From the NCBI GenBank assembly GCA_030562215.1, contig JAUPFL010000003.1:124001-188000 (forward strand): a stretch of 64,000 nt of DNA, in the 5' to 3' direction. The position numbers and the translations under genes are program-made. The notes beneath the pieces were generated by a model that ran no database searches, had not been told where the DNA came from, and saw nothing but the letters and a program-made list of their open reading frames with translations. Origin of the DNA: Peribacillus frigoritolerans (GTDB taxonomy: Bacteria; Bacillota; Bacilli; Bacillales; DSM-1321). Shown here in pieces: positions 10,133-19,997 of the stretch (within the stretch, counting starts at the first letter, position 1; each line of letters begins with the position of its first letter).

Positions 10133-11146
10133 TTATAATTCGACAATAGCCTTGATCACTTTAGCTTCAGGAGTTAACCACCCTTCAAACTGATTGATCA
10201 TTTCATCCATATGTGTGCGGTGTGTAATAAACTGGCTCATATCCAGTTTGTCATTCTTCAGCGTATTCACGACATAATCAAAGTCATCCTTTGTTGCATT
10301 ACGGCTTCCCATTAATGTAAGCTCTTTACTGTGGAATTCAGGATCATTAAAGGTAATATCCGCTTTAACTAAACCTACATAAATCAATCTTCCGCCGTGA
10401 GCAGGATATTTAAATGAGTCTATCATTGACTTAGCATTACCAGTCGCATCAAATACCGCGCTTGGCATATCTCCATTCGTCAATTGGGCTAATTTCTCCA
10501 GTGGATTCTCCATAACGTTCAAAGTATGATCGACATTTGCCCATTTGCAAGCAAATGCAAGGCGTTCATCATTTACATCCATTGCGATCACCTTCGCACC
10601 CTGTTCTTTAGCGAATGCCATGACTCCCAAACCAATTGGACCAGCACCAATTACTAGCGCAAATTCCCCTTTATGAATAGCAGCTCGCCTAACTGCGTGA
10701 GCCCCTATACTTAAAGGCTCTATCATTGCGGATTGATCAAGTGTGAGACCCTCTGTTCTCACCAAATGATTATAAGGAACCGTAATCCACTCACTCATGC
10801 CTCCTTCAGCATGTACACCCAACACTTTCATATCCGTACAGCAGTTCGTTTTTCCACTTCTGCAAGCCAGGCATTTTCCACATTCCATATAGGGGATGAT
10901 CGATACCTGATCCCCGACTTTAAGCCCTGATTCATTTTCCGGTATGGACTCAATAAAGCCGGATAATTCATGACCAAGTATTCGAGGATAGCTAAAAAAG
11001 GGCTGATTACCTCCATAGGCATGAATATCCGTACCGCAAATCCCTATACGCCGCACACGAATCAAAGCTTCCCCTGAGTTTGGAAAAGGTTTTTCCGATT
11101 CGATCATCTTAAATTCAAAAGGTTGTTCACAAACGATACTTTTCAC
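10133..11146 (-). CDS. Zinc-dependent sugar-acid dehydrogenase, L-galactonate 5-dehydrogenase (LgoD/YjjN)-like
   Basis: Medium-chain alcohol dehydrogenase. Catalytic zinc ligands are in GICGTDIHAYGG and LGHELSG; the structural zinc lobe is CGKCLACRSGKTNCC; the NAD fold has VIGAGPIGLGVMAF. About 337 residues, unbroken. The family includes E. coli LgoD, which oxidises L-galactonate to D-tagaturonate, and RspB. Placement between uxaA and uxaB makes the LgoD reaction the best guess, since tagaturonate is the substrate of the next enzyme; activity on altronate or another sugar acid is not excluded. The start is taken at the GTG (11146) that is 8 bases after AAGGAG. Confidence 0.75.
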   Translation of the reverse strand: MKSIVCEQPFEFKMIESEKPFPNSGEALIRVRRIGICGTDIHAYGGNQPFFSYPRILGHELSGFIESIPENESGLKVGDQVSIIPYMECGKCLACRSGKTNCCTDMKVLGVHAEGGMSEWITVPYNHLVRTEGLTLDQSAMIEPLSIGAHAVRRAAIHKGEFALVIGAGPIGLGVMAFAKEQGAKVIAMDVNDERLAFACKWANVDHTLNVMENPLEKLAQLTNGDMPSAVFDATGNAKSMIDSFKYPAHGGRLIYVGLVKADITFNDPEFHSKELTLMGSRNATKDDFDYVVNTLKNDKLDMSQFITHRTHMDEMINQFEGWLTPEAKVIKAIVEL

Positions 11147-11189
11147 TGAATACACTCCTTTTTTATAACTTTATAGAAACCGTGTACTA

Positions 11190-12693
11190 TTAAAGAATGA
11201 CACCTTCTTTAAAGATGCTTATCTCCCTATATCCGAATTTTTCATTATTCGTTTTCTTTTTACCGGATGAAAGCTCAAGAATGTATTGGAATAACTCTTC
11301 CTTTAATTCCTCGATCTCTTGGCCTTCAATCAACCGCCCGGCATTATAATCAATCCAGTGCTTTTTACGATCGGCTAATTCCGAATTCGTAGCTATTTTT
11401 ACAGTTGGCACCGGTCCACCAAATGGTGTTCCTCTTCCCGTAGTGAATAGAACGATATGTGCGCCCGCTGCTGCCAAAGCCGTCACCGAAATCAAATCAT
11501 TTCCAGGGGAATTGATTAAATTCAAACCATGCTTCACCACTCGTTCTCCATATGGTCTTACATCCACTACAGTGGCATGGCCCCCTTTTTGTGTGCATCC
11601 AAGTGATTTTTCCTCCAATGTACTTATGCCGCCTTCCTTGTTTCCAGGTGAAGGGTTTTCATAGATTTCTTGATCATGGCGAATGAAATACTGTTTGAAA
11701 TCATTAATAAGGCCAACGATTTTATTAAAGGTCTCTTCATCTCTTGCCCTGTTCATCAATATCGTTTCCGCTCCAAACATCTCAGGCACCTCTGTCAATA
11801 TCGTGGTCCCTCCATTTTCTACAATAAGGTCGGAAACCGCACCAACCAGCGGATTTGCTGTAATGCCTGAAAAACCATCGGAACCTCCGCATTTCAAGCC
11901 GATTTTCAACTTTGAAACCGGTACGTTCCGGCGTACGAACCCTTCCGCATATTCCACTAATTCCCCAATATACGTAAGCCGCTCTCCAGTTCATCTTGAA
12001 CTTCCTGGGCTTTTAAAAATTTAATCCGATTAGGAGGAAATTCACCTATGACTTCTTTAAATGATTCGATTTGATTGTTCTCACACCCTAATCCTACAAC
12101 TAAAACCCCTGCTGCATTTGGGTGTTGAGCCAATGCTGCCAATAGTTTCTGCGTATGGGTCAAATCATCTCCCAATTGAGAACAACCGTAGGGATGGGAA
12201 AAGTGATGAACCCCATCGATTTGACGATCTTTAAACTGCTCATTGCCCATTTTAGCGAGAAGTTCACATGTTTTATTGATGCAACCTACCGTATTGATGA
12301 TCCAGATTTCATTCCGGATACCCACTTCCCCATTTTCACGGATATATCCTTGGAAGGTATGATTTTGACTTTGCTCTTTTGTATCTTGAATGCTAGGTTG
12401 ATAGGAATAATCCAATATACCCTGCAAACCGGATGCTAGATTATGGGTGTGAATCAATCTCCAATGGAGATATCTTCATTAGCTTTTCCGATCGAGTAGC
12501 CAAATTTGATTACGTCCTCCCCTCGTTTAACCGGTTTCACTAACATCTTATGCCCTTTGGGAATGTCGTCATTTGCTTTGATATGGATCATTCCCCTGTC
12601 TTCTGTTTGAATCTGGAGGCTCTGTCCTTTATGAATTCCCTCCAAGGAAATAACAACATCATCATTTGAATGCAATTGAACAAATTTATTCAT
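11190..12693 (-). CDS. uxaA: D-altronate dehydratase, two frame breaks
   Basis: Dehydrates D-altronate to 2-keto-3-deoxygluconate (KDG). An N-terminal SAF domain (residues 1-80) is followed by the galactarate/altronate dehydratase body with GVGIRNEIWIINTVGC, YGCSQLGDD, LGCENN and, further on, GLKCGGSDGFSGITANP. The frame is lost near 12456 (GATTGATTC for GATTGGATTC, which fuses SIGD to WIHTHNL) and near 11964 (four G for five, restoring ILGELVEYAEG). Corrected length is about 500 residues, as in B. subtilis UxaA. Start ATG (MNKFVQ) follows AAGGAGGG. First gene of the operon, divergent from an AraC regulator that probably controls it. Confidence 0.92.
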
Positions 12694-12866
12694 TTTGTCC
12701 CTCCTTATCATGAGTAAGGCGTCCAGAACCAAATGTCACTTCATTCCGAAAGCCCTTTCATTTTTAAATCTATATAAATTTTAACATCAATTTTTGAAAT
12801 ATAAATTGCGATTTTTGCTGTAAACATACTCATTCTTGTTGTATTATACTTTCAGGAGATGAACAA

Positions 12867-13736
12867 ATGAAAAAAATCCATAATTCATTAAATCATGATT
12901 TACTCTTCCCATTTTCTTTTGTCTATCAAGATACGAAAAGTCCCCAGAATGAATTGTCCGATCATATGCATGATCATTATGAAATTGTTTATGTTTATAA
13001 TGGTAAAGGGACCTTTTTATCGGTGATGTGTTTTATGATATGCAGCAAGGGGATGTATTCCTGATCCCGAATAATACCATTCATAGGGCATTACCGAATA
13101 AGGACGACCCTGTTACTTCCACCATTATCTTTGTCAGTCCTACATTAATATATAAAGATATGGTTGATGATTCTTTTTCATATTTACATTTGTTTGATCT
13201 GACAAAAAGAGTAAGAATTATAAAATATCATTGCCGCAAAAGAAACAAGTAAAGATGGAGGAACAGCTGCAACTCATCCTGCAAGAAACAACTAACCAAT
13301 TGATGGGCTCGAGGCATGCTTGTTTGCTGACCGTTCATCAAATCATACTTGATTTATACCGTACCCGGATAAATGGCAAACAAGATTTATCCGAGGGCAA
13401 TAGCTATAGTTCAGAATGGATCAAGGATATTTTAATCTATATTAATGAACATATGGATGAACCATTAACGCTGACGATACTTGCACAAAAAGCATTGGTC
13501 AGTCCCGCTCATTTCAGCAGGGTTTTTAAGGAAACGACTGGAATTGGGTTAGTCGTGTATCTAAACACGAAAAGGATCATCAAGGCAAAGGAACTTTTAC
13601 TGGAAACGAATCACACACCATTGCCCATATTGCCGAAATGTGTGGTTTTGAAAGCATGCCGCAATTTTATCGTACCTTTAAGAAATACACTGAAAAGACA
13701 CCAGCTACATTTCGAAAAGAAAATCGGATCCGCTAG
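12867..13736 (+). CDS. AraC-family transcriptional regulator, frame-broken
   Basis: Regulator with an N-terminal cupin-like ligand pocket (HMHDHYEIVYVYNGKG, GDVFLIPNNTIHRA) and two C-terminal AraC helix-turn-helix motifs (LAQKALVSPAHFSRVFKETTG, then IAEMCGFESMPQFYRTFKKYT after correction). Frame breaks: near 13017 (five T for six), near 13206 (five A for six) and near 13616 (ACACACC, one A short or CA extra). With these fixed the protein is about 290 residues and ends at the TAG at 13734-13736. It is divergent from the uxaA operon, so it likely senses the sugar acid or an intermediate and activates that operon. Confidence 0.88.
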
Positions 13737-13772
13737 GCATGCCTATAAACATGAAAAATTTTAAGTCATAAA

Positions 13773-13819
13773 AATGGAAGTGTCTTCCCTTGATATTTCT
13801 TTAGGGAGACACTTCCATT
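13773..13819. terminator. Bidirectional terminator between the araC-type and MFS genes
   Basis: AATGGAAGTGTCTTCCCT (13773-13790) pairs with AGGGAGACACTTCCATT (13803-13819) with a 12-base loop. It lies between two convergent genes and can serve both. Confidence 0.85.
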
Positions 13820-13830
13820 CTAACAATCTA

Positions 13831-15072
13831 TTACGCAGGCTTGACTATCGGTCGTACAAAACGGATGACCGCAAGCGATGCAACAACTGCCAATCCACCT
13901 GCAAGCAAGAATGCAACTGTGTATGTGCCTGAGGTATCGACAATGTAACCTGTTAACGTCGGTCCGATGATTCCTGCTGTATTTGCCAAGAAATGCATAA
14001 AACCTCCAACAGATCCAACATTACCAGGGTCGACAACATCGTTGACGATTGCCCAGTAAATGGCACCAGTCAAATAAAGGAAGAAGACGGAAAGTGCGAC
14101 AAGCGTTACTGCACTGATCGTTGTGGATACAAGTCCGGCAAAACCGATACATACCGCCGATAAGAACAAACATGTTACAAGCACAAGCTTGCGTGAGAAT
14201 AAAACACCTTTTTGAGCGAATTTTTTATAGAAGAAATCCGACACGAATCCACCCAAAGCAAGTCCGATGAATCCAAAAATCCAAGGAATCACTGTAATGA
14301 TACTCATATTTTCTACACTTAGGCCGCGTGCATCGACCAAATAACTTGGGAACCAAGTTAAGAAAAAGAAGAGAATGTAGTTGTAAGAAAAAAAGGCTAG
14401 AGCTGTAAATAAAACCGTTTTTTGTTTTAAATAAAACGTGAATTTCAATTTCCCTTCCGATGTTGCCGCTACATAAGATTTTCCCGTATGTTTCTGTTCT
14501 TTTGACTCTTCTGGTTTTTCTTTAACAAACTTCCACCAGCAAATCGCCCATATAAGACCAATTATCATTATGGCAATGAAAGAAACTCTCCATCCATATG
14601 AGATGGCAATAAATCCAACTATCGGACCTGCAATGGCGCCACCAAGCGGCGTCCCGCTATTCGTCAAACCAACGACTGATGCCCGTTGATTTGACGGGAA
14701 CCAGTTATTCACCATTTTATTGATGGTTGCCGAAAGAGGACCTTCGCCCATCCCAAACAGGATGCGGATGACTATCATACTGGCAAAACCGACAGCAAGT
14801 ACAAGTGCACCGCTGAATACAGACCAAACGATCATCGCCACGAAAAGCGTGAGCTTTGCTCCCCATTTATCTGACGCCATTCCTCCAAGGAAGTTAAATA
14901 TGGCATAACCAACTGAAAAGCTACTAAAGATAATTCCCATCTGTGTTGCTGTTAAAGATAAATCATCTTGGATGAACGGAGCTGCAATGGACAGTGCAGA
15001 TCGGTCTAGATAATTTATTACCCCTGCCAAGAACAAGAATACGATAACCATTCCTCTACCATTCGAAAACAT
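13831..15072 (-). CDS. MFS transporter of the anion:cation symporter family (hexuronate/sugar-acid type)
   Basis: Twelve-helix major facilitator, about 413 residues, unbroken. The N-terminus (VINYLDRSALSIAAPFIQDDL) and the loop motif GGMASDKWGAK are typical of the ACS branch that includes ExuT, GudP and galactonate carriers. Start: ATG of MFSNGRG, preceded by AGGGGGTAC. A cre site (15113-15126) and a KdgR-type operator (15163-15176) lie just upstream, so it is probably repressed by CcpA in rich sugar and by the adjacent LacI-family regulator. It probably imports hexuronates or aldonates for the uxa/uxu/kdg enzymes around it; the exact substrate cannot be read from the sequence. Confidence 0.85.
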   Translation of the reverse strand: MFSNGRGMVIVFLFLAGVINYLDRSALSIAAPFIQDDLSLTATQMGIIFSSFSVGYAIFNFLGGMASDKWGAKLTLFVAMIVWSVFSGALVLAVGFASMIVIRILFGMGEGPLSATINKMVNNWFPSNQRASVVGLTNSGTPLGGAIAGPIVGFIAISYGWRVSFIAIMIIGLIWAICWWKFVKEKPEESKEQKHTGKSYVAATSEGKLKFTFYLKQKTVLFTALAFFSYNYILFFFLTWFPSYLVDARGLSVENMSIITVIPWIFGFIGLALGGFVSDFFYKKFAQKGVLFSRKLVLVTCLFLSAVCIGFAGLVSTTISAVTLVALSVFFLYLTGAIYWAIVNDVVDPGNVGSVGGFMHFLANTAGIIGPTLTGYIVDTSGTYTVAFLLAGGLAVVASLAVIRFVRPIVKPA

Positions 15073-15112
15073 AAAGTACCCCCTATAATTTCTGTAAATG
15101 CAGCTGCATTTT

Positions 15113-15126
15113 TGGAAACGTTTCCA
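15113..15126 (-). promoter_or_regulatory. cre site (CcpA) before the MFS gene
   Basis: TGGAAACGTTTCCA is a perfect palindrome and fits the cre consensus WTGNAANCGNWNNCW. It lies 40 bases upstream of the transporter start, a place suited to catabolite repression. Confidence 0.75.
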
Positions 15127-15162
15127 TTTAATAACCAAGAGTAAAGCCTATATGACCTTTAA

Positions 15163-15176
15163 CTAAATCGGTTTAG
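15163..15176. promoter_or_regulatory. KdgR-type (LacI-family) operator before the MFS gene
   Basis: CTAAATCGGTTTAG has the same CTAAAYCGRTTTRG pattern as two copies before kdgK (22069-22103). A central CG inside a palindrome is typical of LacI-family operators. The regulator gene lies 50 bases away. Confidence 0.7.
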
Positions 15177-15226
15177 AATTCCCGTAAAAAAGCGCTTTCT
15201 TTTTCACAGGAATCTTACAACCGTTT

Positions 15227-16237
15227 CTAGCAAGAATTCCTTGAAAGCAAAGTCGGTTTCAAGCGATGCACGCTTGTATCCTCATTTCCTGTTTTATTAA
15301 TTTGACTAAGCAGTAACTCCGCTGCCAAGTTGGCCATTTCAATGGCTGGCTGATTAACCGTTGTGATGGTCGGTGTATAGAAACTGGCATATGGTACATC
15401 ATCGATTCCTATGACCGCTATGTCATCAGGTATATTGATTTCATGCTGTTTCATGTAACGCAATACTTCATTAAGTACGATATCATTTCCTGCCAATATG
15501 GCTTGAGGCGGCTTTTCCAATTCGAAAAATTCTGAAAGCGCAAGCGGAATTTCGTCAGCATTCACGGTTTTAATATATTCAGAATTAAATGGTATCCCAT
15601 GTGACGCGAGTGAATCCTTGTACCCTTGAATCCGTTCGATTCGAGGACTGATATCGCGTATTATTGAAGTGGTTATGATTGCAATGTGTTCAAGACCCTT
15701 TTCAATAAACCGATCGATCGCCAACTTGGAAGCAAGGTGGTTATCGAGCATGACTGTAGCAATATTCAATTCCTGGATCGTCCTATCCATGAAAACAATC
15801 GGGAATTGATCACTCTTCATACGTTGATATAAATCAAGGTTGTCCCCTGTGGGAAAAATGATGATCCCATCCACTTGTTTAGCTCTTAGCATTTCAATAT
15901 AATTCTTTTCCTTTTCAGGGTTGTCATCTGCATTGCATACGATAATATGGAACCCTTGTTCATAAAAGTAGTTTTCTATCGCTCTAATAACTTGCGTTGA
16001 AAACGTGTGAAGGATATTGGCAACCACTACCCCAACGGTAAAAGTGGACTTTTGTTTTAAACTGCGCGCTATTATATTAGGCTGATAGTTTAACTCTTCT
16101 ATTGTTTCTTCTATTTTTTTCCTGGTTTTTTCACTCATATATTCGTAGCGTTTGTTCAGGTATTGGGAAACTGTGCTTTTTGATACTTTCGCGTGATTGG
16201 CGACATCAGTAATTGTAATGGTTTTCATTTCATTCAT
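15227..16237 (-). CDS. kdgR: LacI-family repressor, KdgR-like
   Basis: An N-terminal LacI helix-turn-helix (ITDVANHAKVSKSTVSQYLN) with the hinge region YQPNIIARSLKQK is followed by a periplasmic-binding-protein-like ligand domain (GVVVANILHTF... to ...VIGIDDVPYAS...TTVNQP). 336 residues, unbroken. Sequence and context (kdgK, kdgA and transporter genes on both sides, as in the B. subtilis kdgRKAT operon) point to KdgR, which is relieved by KDG. The shared palindromes CTAAAYCGRTTTRG before the transporter and before kdgK are its likely operators. A GTAAAGCTTTAC palindrome upstream (about 16311-16322) might be for autoregulation, but it lacks the central CG. Confidence 0.85.
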   Translation of the reverse strand: MNEMKTITITDVANHAKVSKSTVSQYLNKRYEYMSEKTRKKIEETIEELNYQPNIIARSLKQKSTFTVGVVVANILHTFSTQVIRAIENYFYEQGFHIIVCNADDNPEKEKNYIEMLRAKQVDGIIIFPTGDNLDLYQRMKSDQFPIVFMDRTIQELNIATVMLDNHLASKLAIDRFIEKGLEHIAIITTSIIRDISPRIERIQGYKDSLASHGIPFNSEYIKTVNADEIPLALSEFFELEKPPQAILAGNDIVLNEVLRYMKQHEINIPDDIAVIGIDDVPYASFYTPTITTVNQPAIEMANLAAELLLSQINKTGNEDTSVHRLKPTLLSRNSC

Positions 16238-16414
16238 TCCTATCGTGTGATTTCAATTCTCTGCCTAACAAAAATGGCTTAGATATATAAGGAATATTCT
16301 ATTATAATAAGTAAAGCTTTACAATCACCTTCTGATGCAGTAAAAAGTCAATTTCCCATACCATGGAACTAATTTAATCACGGTCACTTGTTTGCCTTTT
16401 TATTGGACCTGAAT

Positions 16415-17251
16415 TCAGACGCCTGAGTATGCCATGAAACCACCATCGACCGGTACCGTAATTCCCGTGACAAAGCCCGAGTAGGATTCATCAACGAGCC
16501 AAAGCATGGTACCAAGTAAATCTTCCGGCTGCCCAAAACGCTTCATGGGTGTTGAATTAATGATTTTATTAGACCTTGCTGTAAAGCTGCCATCTTCATT
16601 AAGCAGGAGATCCCGATTTTGCTTCGTCAAAAAGAATCCTGGAGCAATGGCATTCACCCGTAAACCTGCTTCGGCAAAATGAACAGCCATCCACATCGTA
16701 AAATTATTTATCGAAGCTTTGGCAGCGCTGTATGCCGGCACTTTAGTCATTGGAGCGTAGGCGCTCATGGAAGATACATTTACGATAACTGGGGCTTCCA
16801 CTTGCAATAATTCTTTCCCAAAAACCTGACTGGCCAAAAATGTACCGGTGAAATTACTGGCAAAAACTTGGGAGAAACCATTTTCATCCAAATCAAAAAA
16901 GGATTTCCCATCTGCTTCTTCCCCATATTTCTCTGGAACTGTAATGGCATCAGGATGATTACCTCCCGCTCCATTTATTAATAGATCCACTCTTCCGAAT
17001 GTTTCTATTATTTTCCCTCTTGCATTATCCAATGAGGCTCTATCCAAAACGTCTGCCGCAATGGATATTGCAGTGCCCCCTGTTTGTTCAATGAGTTCAA
17101 CCACTTCTTGCCCTTTTTCGGCCGTTCTGTTCAATATAGCTATCCTGACACCATGACGAGCCAATTCCACAGCCATTTTGGAACATAAAACTCCGCTGCC
17201 TCCAGTGATCACCGCTACCCTGTTCGATAAGTTTTCATGGATGGGAATCAT
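16415..17251 (-). CDS. uxuB: D-mannonate oxidoreductase, SDR family (YjmF/UxuB type)
   Basis: Short-chain dehydrogenase, 278 residues, unbroken. Cofactor site TGGSGVLCSKMA (TGxxxGxG type), NGAGG in place of NNAG, catalytic Ser in NVSSMSAYAP, and the YxxxK pair in PAYSAAKAS. It interconverts D-fructuronate and D-mannonate with NAD(P)H. The start codon overlaps the uxuA stop (ATGA, 17248-17251), so the two are translationally coupled and catalyse consecutive steps. This is the SDR type of the B. subtilis uxu (yjm) operon, not the long-chain E. coli UxuB. Confidence 0.88.
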   Translation of the reverse strand: MIPIHENLSNRVAVITGGSGVLCSKMAVELARHGVRIAILNRTAEKGQEVVELIEQTGGTAISIAADVLDRASLDNARGKIIETFGRVDLLINGAGGNHPDAITVPEKYGEEADGKSFFDLDENGFSQVFASNFTGTFLASQVFGKELLQVEAPVIVNVSSMSAYAPMTKVPAYSAAKASINNFTMWMAVHFAEAGLRVNAIAPGFFLTKQNRDLLLNEDGSFTARSNKIINSTPMKRFGQPEDLLGTMLWLVDESYSGFVTGITVPVDGGFMAYSGV

Positions 17252-18323
17252 GATACCCCACCTGATTTACCAGCTTCATATGCATCCCATAATCCAAGCA
17301 AATACATGATTCCCAATGCTCGGTCATATAAACCGTAACCTGGACGGCAATCTTCACCCCATATATGGCGGCCATGATCCGGCCTGACATAGCCAGAATA
17401 ATTTTGCTTATTCAATTCTTCCACGACGCCCTGTATATTGATGGATCCATCCTGGGTATGATGGGATGTTTCCACAAAGTCACCATTTTCATAAATCTTC
17501 ACATTTCGTATATGGGAGAAAGGAGAACGGTTTGCATACTTTTTAGCCACTTGGACCATATCATTTTCAGGATTTGCCCCCATCGATCCTGTACACATAG
17601 TAAACGCATTCGATGGTGAATCCGAAATCGAGATCAGTTTTTCATAGCTCGGTTCTCCGGTGATGATTCTTGGCAATCCAAAAATGGACCACGGCGGATC
17701 ATCCGGATGAATAGCCATTTTAATGCCGCAAGCCTCTGCAACAGGTAATATTTCTTTTAGGAATATTTCAAGATTCTCCCATAGCTGCTCCTCGTCGACA
17801 GTTTTGTAAGCTTCGAATAATTCAGAAATCCGATCCATCTTTTCTGGTTCCCAACCTGGTAAAGTTAAATCTGAAGCTTCCGTCACAGTACGAATCAAAT
17901 CTTGCGGTTCTAACGTATCCACTTTCGCCTTTTCATAAAATAGGGCAGTTGAGCCATCTTCCAAAGGATGGAACATTTCCGTTCGAGTCCAATCAAAGAT
18001 CGGCATGAAGTTATAACAAATGACTTTCCTCCAGCTTCCGAAAGATTTCGGATCGTCTCTTTGTATTTCTCTATATATATCATGCGATCTTCGTTACCCA
18101 ATTTAATCGATTCATGGACATTTACACTTTCTACTACATCCGTGTGAAAACCAAATGATTGGATATACTCGATTTCTTCTTTAATTTCTTCCTTTTCCCA
18201 TACCTCTCCAACAGGTTTTTGGTGTAGTGCCCAGACAATCCCTTTCACTCCAGGAATCTGTTTAATGTGCTCCAATGTAACTGTATCATTGTCTTTCCCG
18301 TACCATCTAAAAGTAATGTTCAT
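17248..18323 (-). CDS. uxuA: Mannonate dehydratase, one frame break
   Basis: Converts D-mannonate to KDG using a divalent metal. The N-terminus MNITFRWYGKDNDTVTLEHI and GVKGIVWALHQKPVGE are characteristic of UxuA; further on are MAIHPDDPPW and YVRPDHGRHIWGE, which carry likely metal and substrate ligands. The frame breaks near 18018 (GGAAAGTCATT for GGAAAGGTCATT, one G short), which joins SEAGGKVICYNF to MPIFDWTRTE. Corrected length about 358 residues, normal. Start ATG at 18323, six bases after GGAGG. Placed between kdgA and uxuB in the kdgK operon. Confidence 0.93.
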
Positions 18324-18335
18324 CATGCACCTCCG

Positions 18336-18956
18336 TCATTCCGCAATCTTTTGCAGGTATTTTCCGCTTAATTCCACTGCTGCTTCATGGCCGCCATTTA
18401 TATAGGCTTTGTTCAAGTCACTGCCGATCCCGATTGCTACCGCGCCTGCATTCAGCCAGTCCTTCATGTTATCCAAATTAATTCCGCCGGTTGGCATGAT
18501 TCTTACATTAGGCAGTGGACCATTGACCGACTTGATGAAAGAAGGTTCAAAATGGTTTGCCGGAAATAACTTCAAAACATCACAACCTGCTTCCGTTGCC
18601 GTTGCCATTTCTTTAATTGTCATGCAACCAGGCATATAGGGAATGCCGTATCGATTACAAAGTTCGGCTACACCACTGACAAAATAGGGACTGACGATAA
18701 AATTGGCACCAGCTAAAATCGCATGTCGAGCCGTTTCAGAATCAAGTACCGATCCTGCTCCTAAGAGTGCATCCGTATTCTGCAGTTCTTTGAAAGCATC
18801 TTCAATTACCGGTGTTGTATAAGTCAATTCTATTGCCCGAACACCGCCTTCCACAGCTGCTTTGGACAGTAGTGCCGCCTCATTCGCATCCCGTCCCCGG
18901 ATAACAGCTACAACTTTCGTTTCCTTTATTCGATGAATGATTGAATGTTTATCCAT
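18336..18956 (-). CDS. kdgA: KDPG/KHG aldolase (2-keto-3-deoxy-6-phosphogluconate aldolase)
   Basis: Class I aldolase that splits KDPG into pyruvate and glyceraldehyde-3-phosphate. TIM-barrel motifs: VVAVIRGRDANEA, the catalytic Glu in AIELTYTTP, GAGSVLDSETA, the Schiff-base Lys in DVLKLFPANHF and phosphate binding by MPTGGINLDN. 206 residues, unbroken. Start is the ATG of MDKHSI after GGGGGCAGGAG. It follows the dehydrogenase gene with 13 bases between. A second paralogue lies at 27370-27998. Confidence 0.93.
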   Translation of the reverse strand: MDKHSIIHRIKETKVVAVIRGRDANEAALLSKAAVEGGVRAIELTYTTPVIEDAFKELQNTDALLGAGSVLDSETARHAILAGANFIVSPYFVSGVAELCNRYGIPYMPGCMTIKEMATATEAGCDVLKLFPANHFEPSFIKSVNGPLPNVRIMPTGGINLDNMKDWLNAGAVAIGIGSDLNKAYINGGHEAAVELSGKYLQKIAE

Positions 18957-18969
18957 AACTCCTGCCCCC

Positions 18970-19988
18970 TTAATTAAAAACGATGATCGCTTTTCGAACT
19001 TGTTCGGGATGATTCTCCACAAAATTAAATGCTTCCTGGATATCATCGAGCGAAAATGTATGGGTAACTAAACCTTCATGTCTGAGTTTTCCTTCATTTA
19101 AAAGTTTAACCACTTTTGGGAACTGATTAGTTTGCAATCTAGAACCTTTAACCGATACTTCCTTTTTAGTGATTGGTAGTTGGGAAATCGATGAAGGACG
19201 TTCATCAAAACCGAGTACTACAATCCGGCCCGCCGTTGATACGACATCAAAGGACAATTCAAATGTCATCGGCAAGCATACTGCATCAATGACAACGTTG
19301 GCCCCTTCTCCATTCGTCCATTCTTCCACCCTTTTTTGAACATCTTCTTTTCCCGCATGGACGGTGATATCGGCGCCGCTTTCTTTAGCGAATTCCAAAC
19401 GCTCATCACTTAAATCCGTTATCATCACTGATGCTCCTTGAAGCTTTGCCATCTTTAATATGCAAATCCCAATAGGCCCAGCTCCCTGGATAAGCACCGT
19501 TTCCCCTTCCTCCACTTCGCCTCTCCAAACGGCCTGTGCGCCGATGGTGTATGGCTCAGCCAATACTATTTCTTCCCAATCTAAAGAGGAATCCACAACA
19601 TGCAATTGTTTCTCGGGAAGGACGAACCATTCTCTCATCCCACCATCTTCATGTACGCCAAAAACGGACAGTTTTTCACAAACATTTTGACGGCCCTTGC
19701 GGCAGGCGTAACACTTCCCGCAATAATTGATGGGCTCAATAACAACGTGGTCCCCGACTTTTATTCCCTCGACGCCTTGTCCTATCTTCACAACTTCCCC
19801 GCTACTTCATGCCCAACGACTCGCGGCAGCGTAGCAAGAGGATTCGTACCATGGTAAATATGCATATCCGATCCACAAATCCCGACTCTTTTTACTTTTA
19901 CAAGGACATCCGTCGAGTTCGAAATCCGTGGTTTTTCCACTTCTTGTATGATAAGTTCATGAGCTTTCCGTACTTGAACCGCTTTCAT
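18970..19988 (-). CDS. Zinc-dependent alcohol/sugar-acid dehydrogenase (YjmD-like), one frame break
   Basis: Medium-chain dehydrogenase with catalytic zinc residues in [12 protein letters not shown] and VVGHEVAG, a structural zinc lobe [15 protein letters not shown] and NAD fold [12 protein letters not shown]. The frame breaks near 19794 (four G for five: GCGGGGAAGTTG), fusing HEVAG to EVVKIGQGV. Corrected length about 340 residues. It matches YjmD, an uncharacterised dehydrogenase in the B. subtilis hexuronate operon; oxidation of a hexonate such as L-galactonate or L-gulonate is a reasonable guess. Start taken at the ATG (19988) after AGGTGG. Similar to but distinct from the gene at 10133-11146. 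Confidence 0.82.
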
Positions 19989-19997
19989 TTCTGCCAC

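Noticed and set aside
12740-12765. cre site TGAAAGGGCTTTCG between uxaA and the AraC gene
   Set aside because: The essential central CG is replaced by GG.
15185-15202. cre site around AAAGCGCTTT (15189-15198)
   Set aside because: The outer bases do not fit the cre consensus, and it lies between a gene stop and the stronger KdgR and cre sites; it may be only a short hairpin.
16305-16325. KdgR autoregulatory operator GTAAAGCTTTAC
   Set aside because: A palindrome, but it lacks the central CG and the CTAAA arms of the other three sites.
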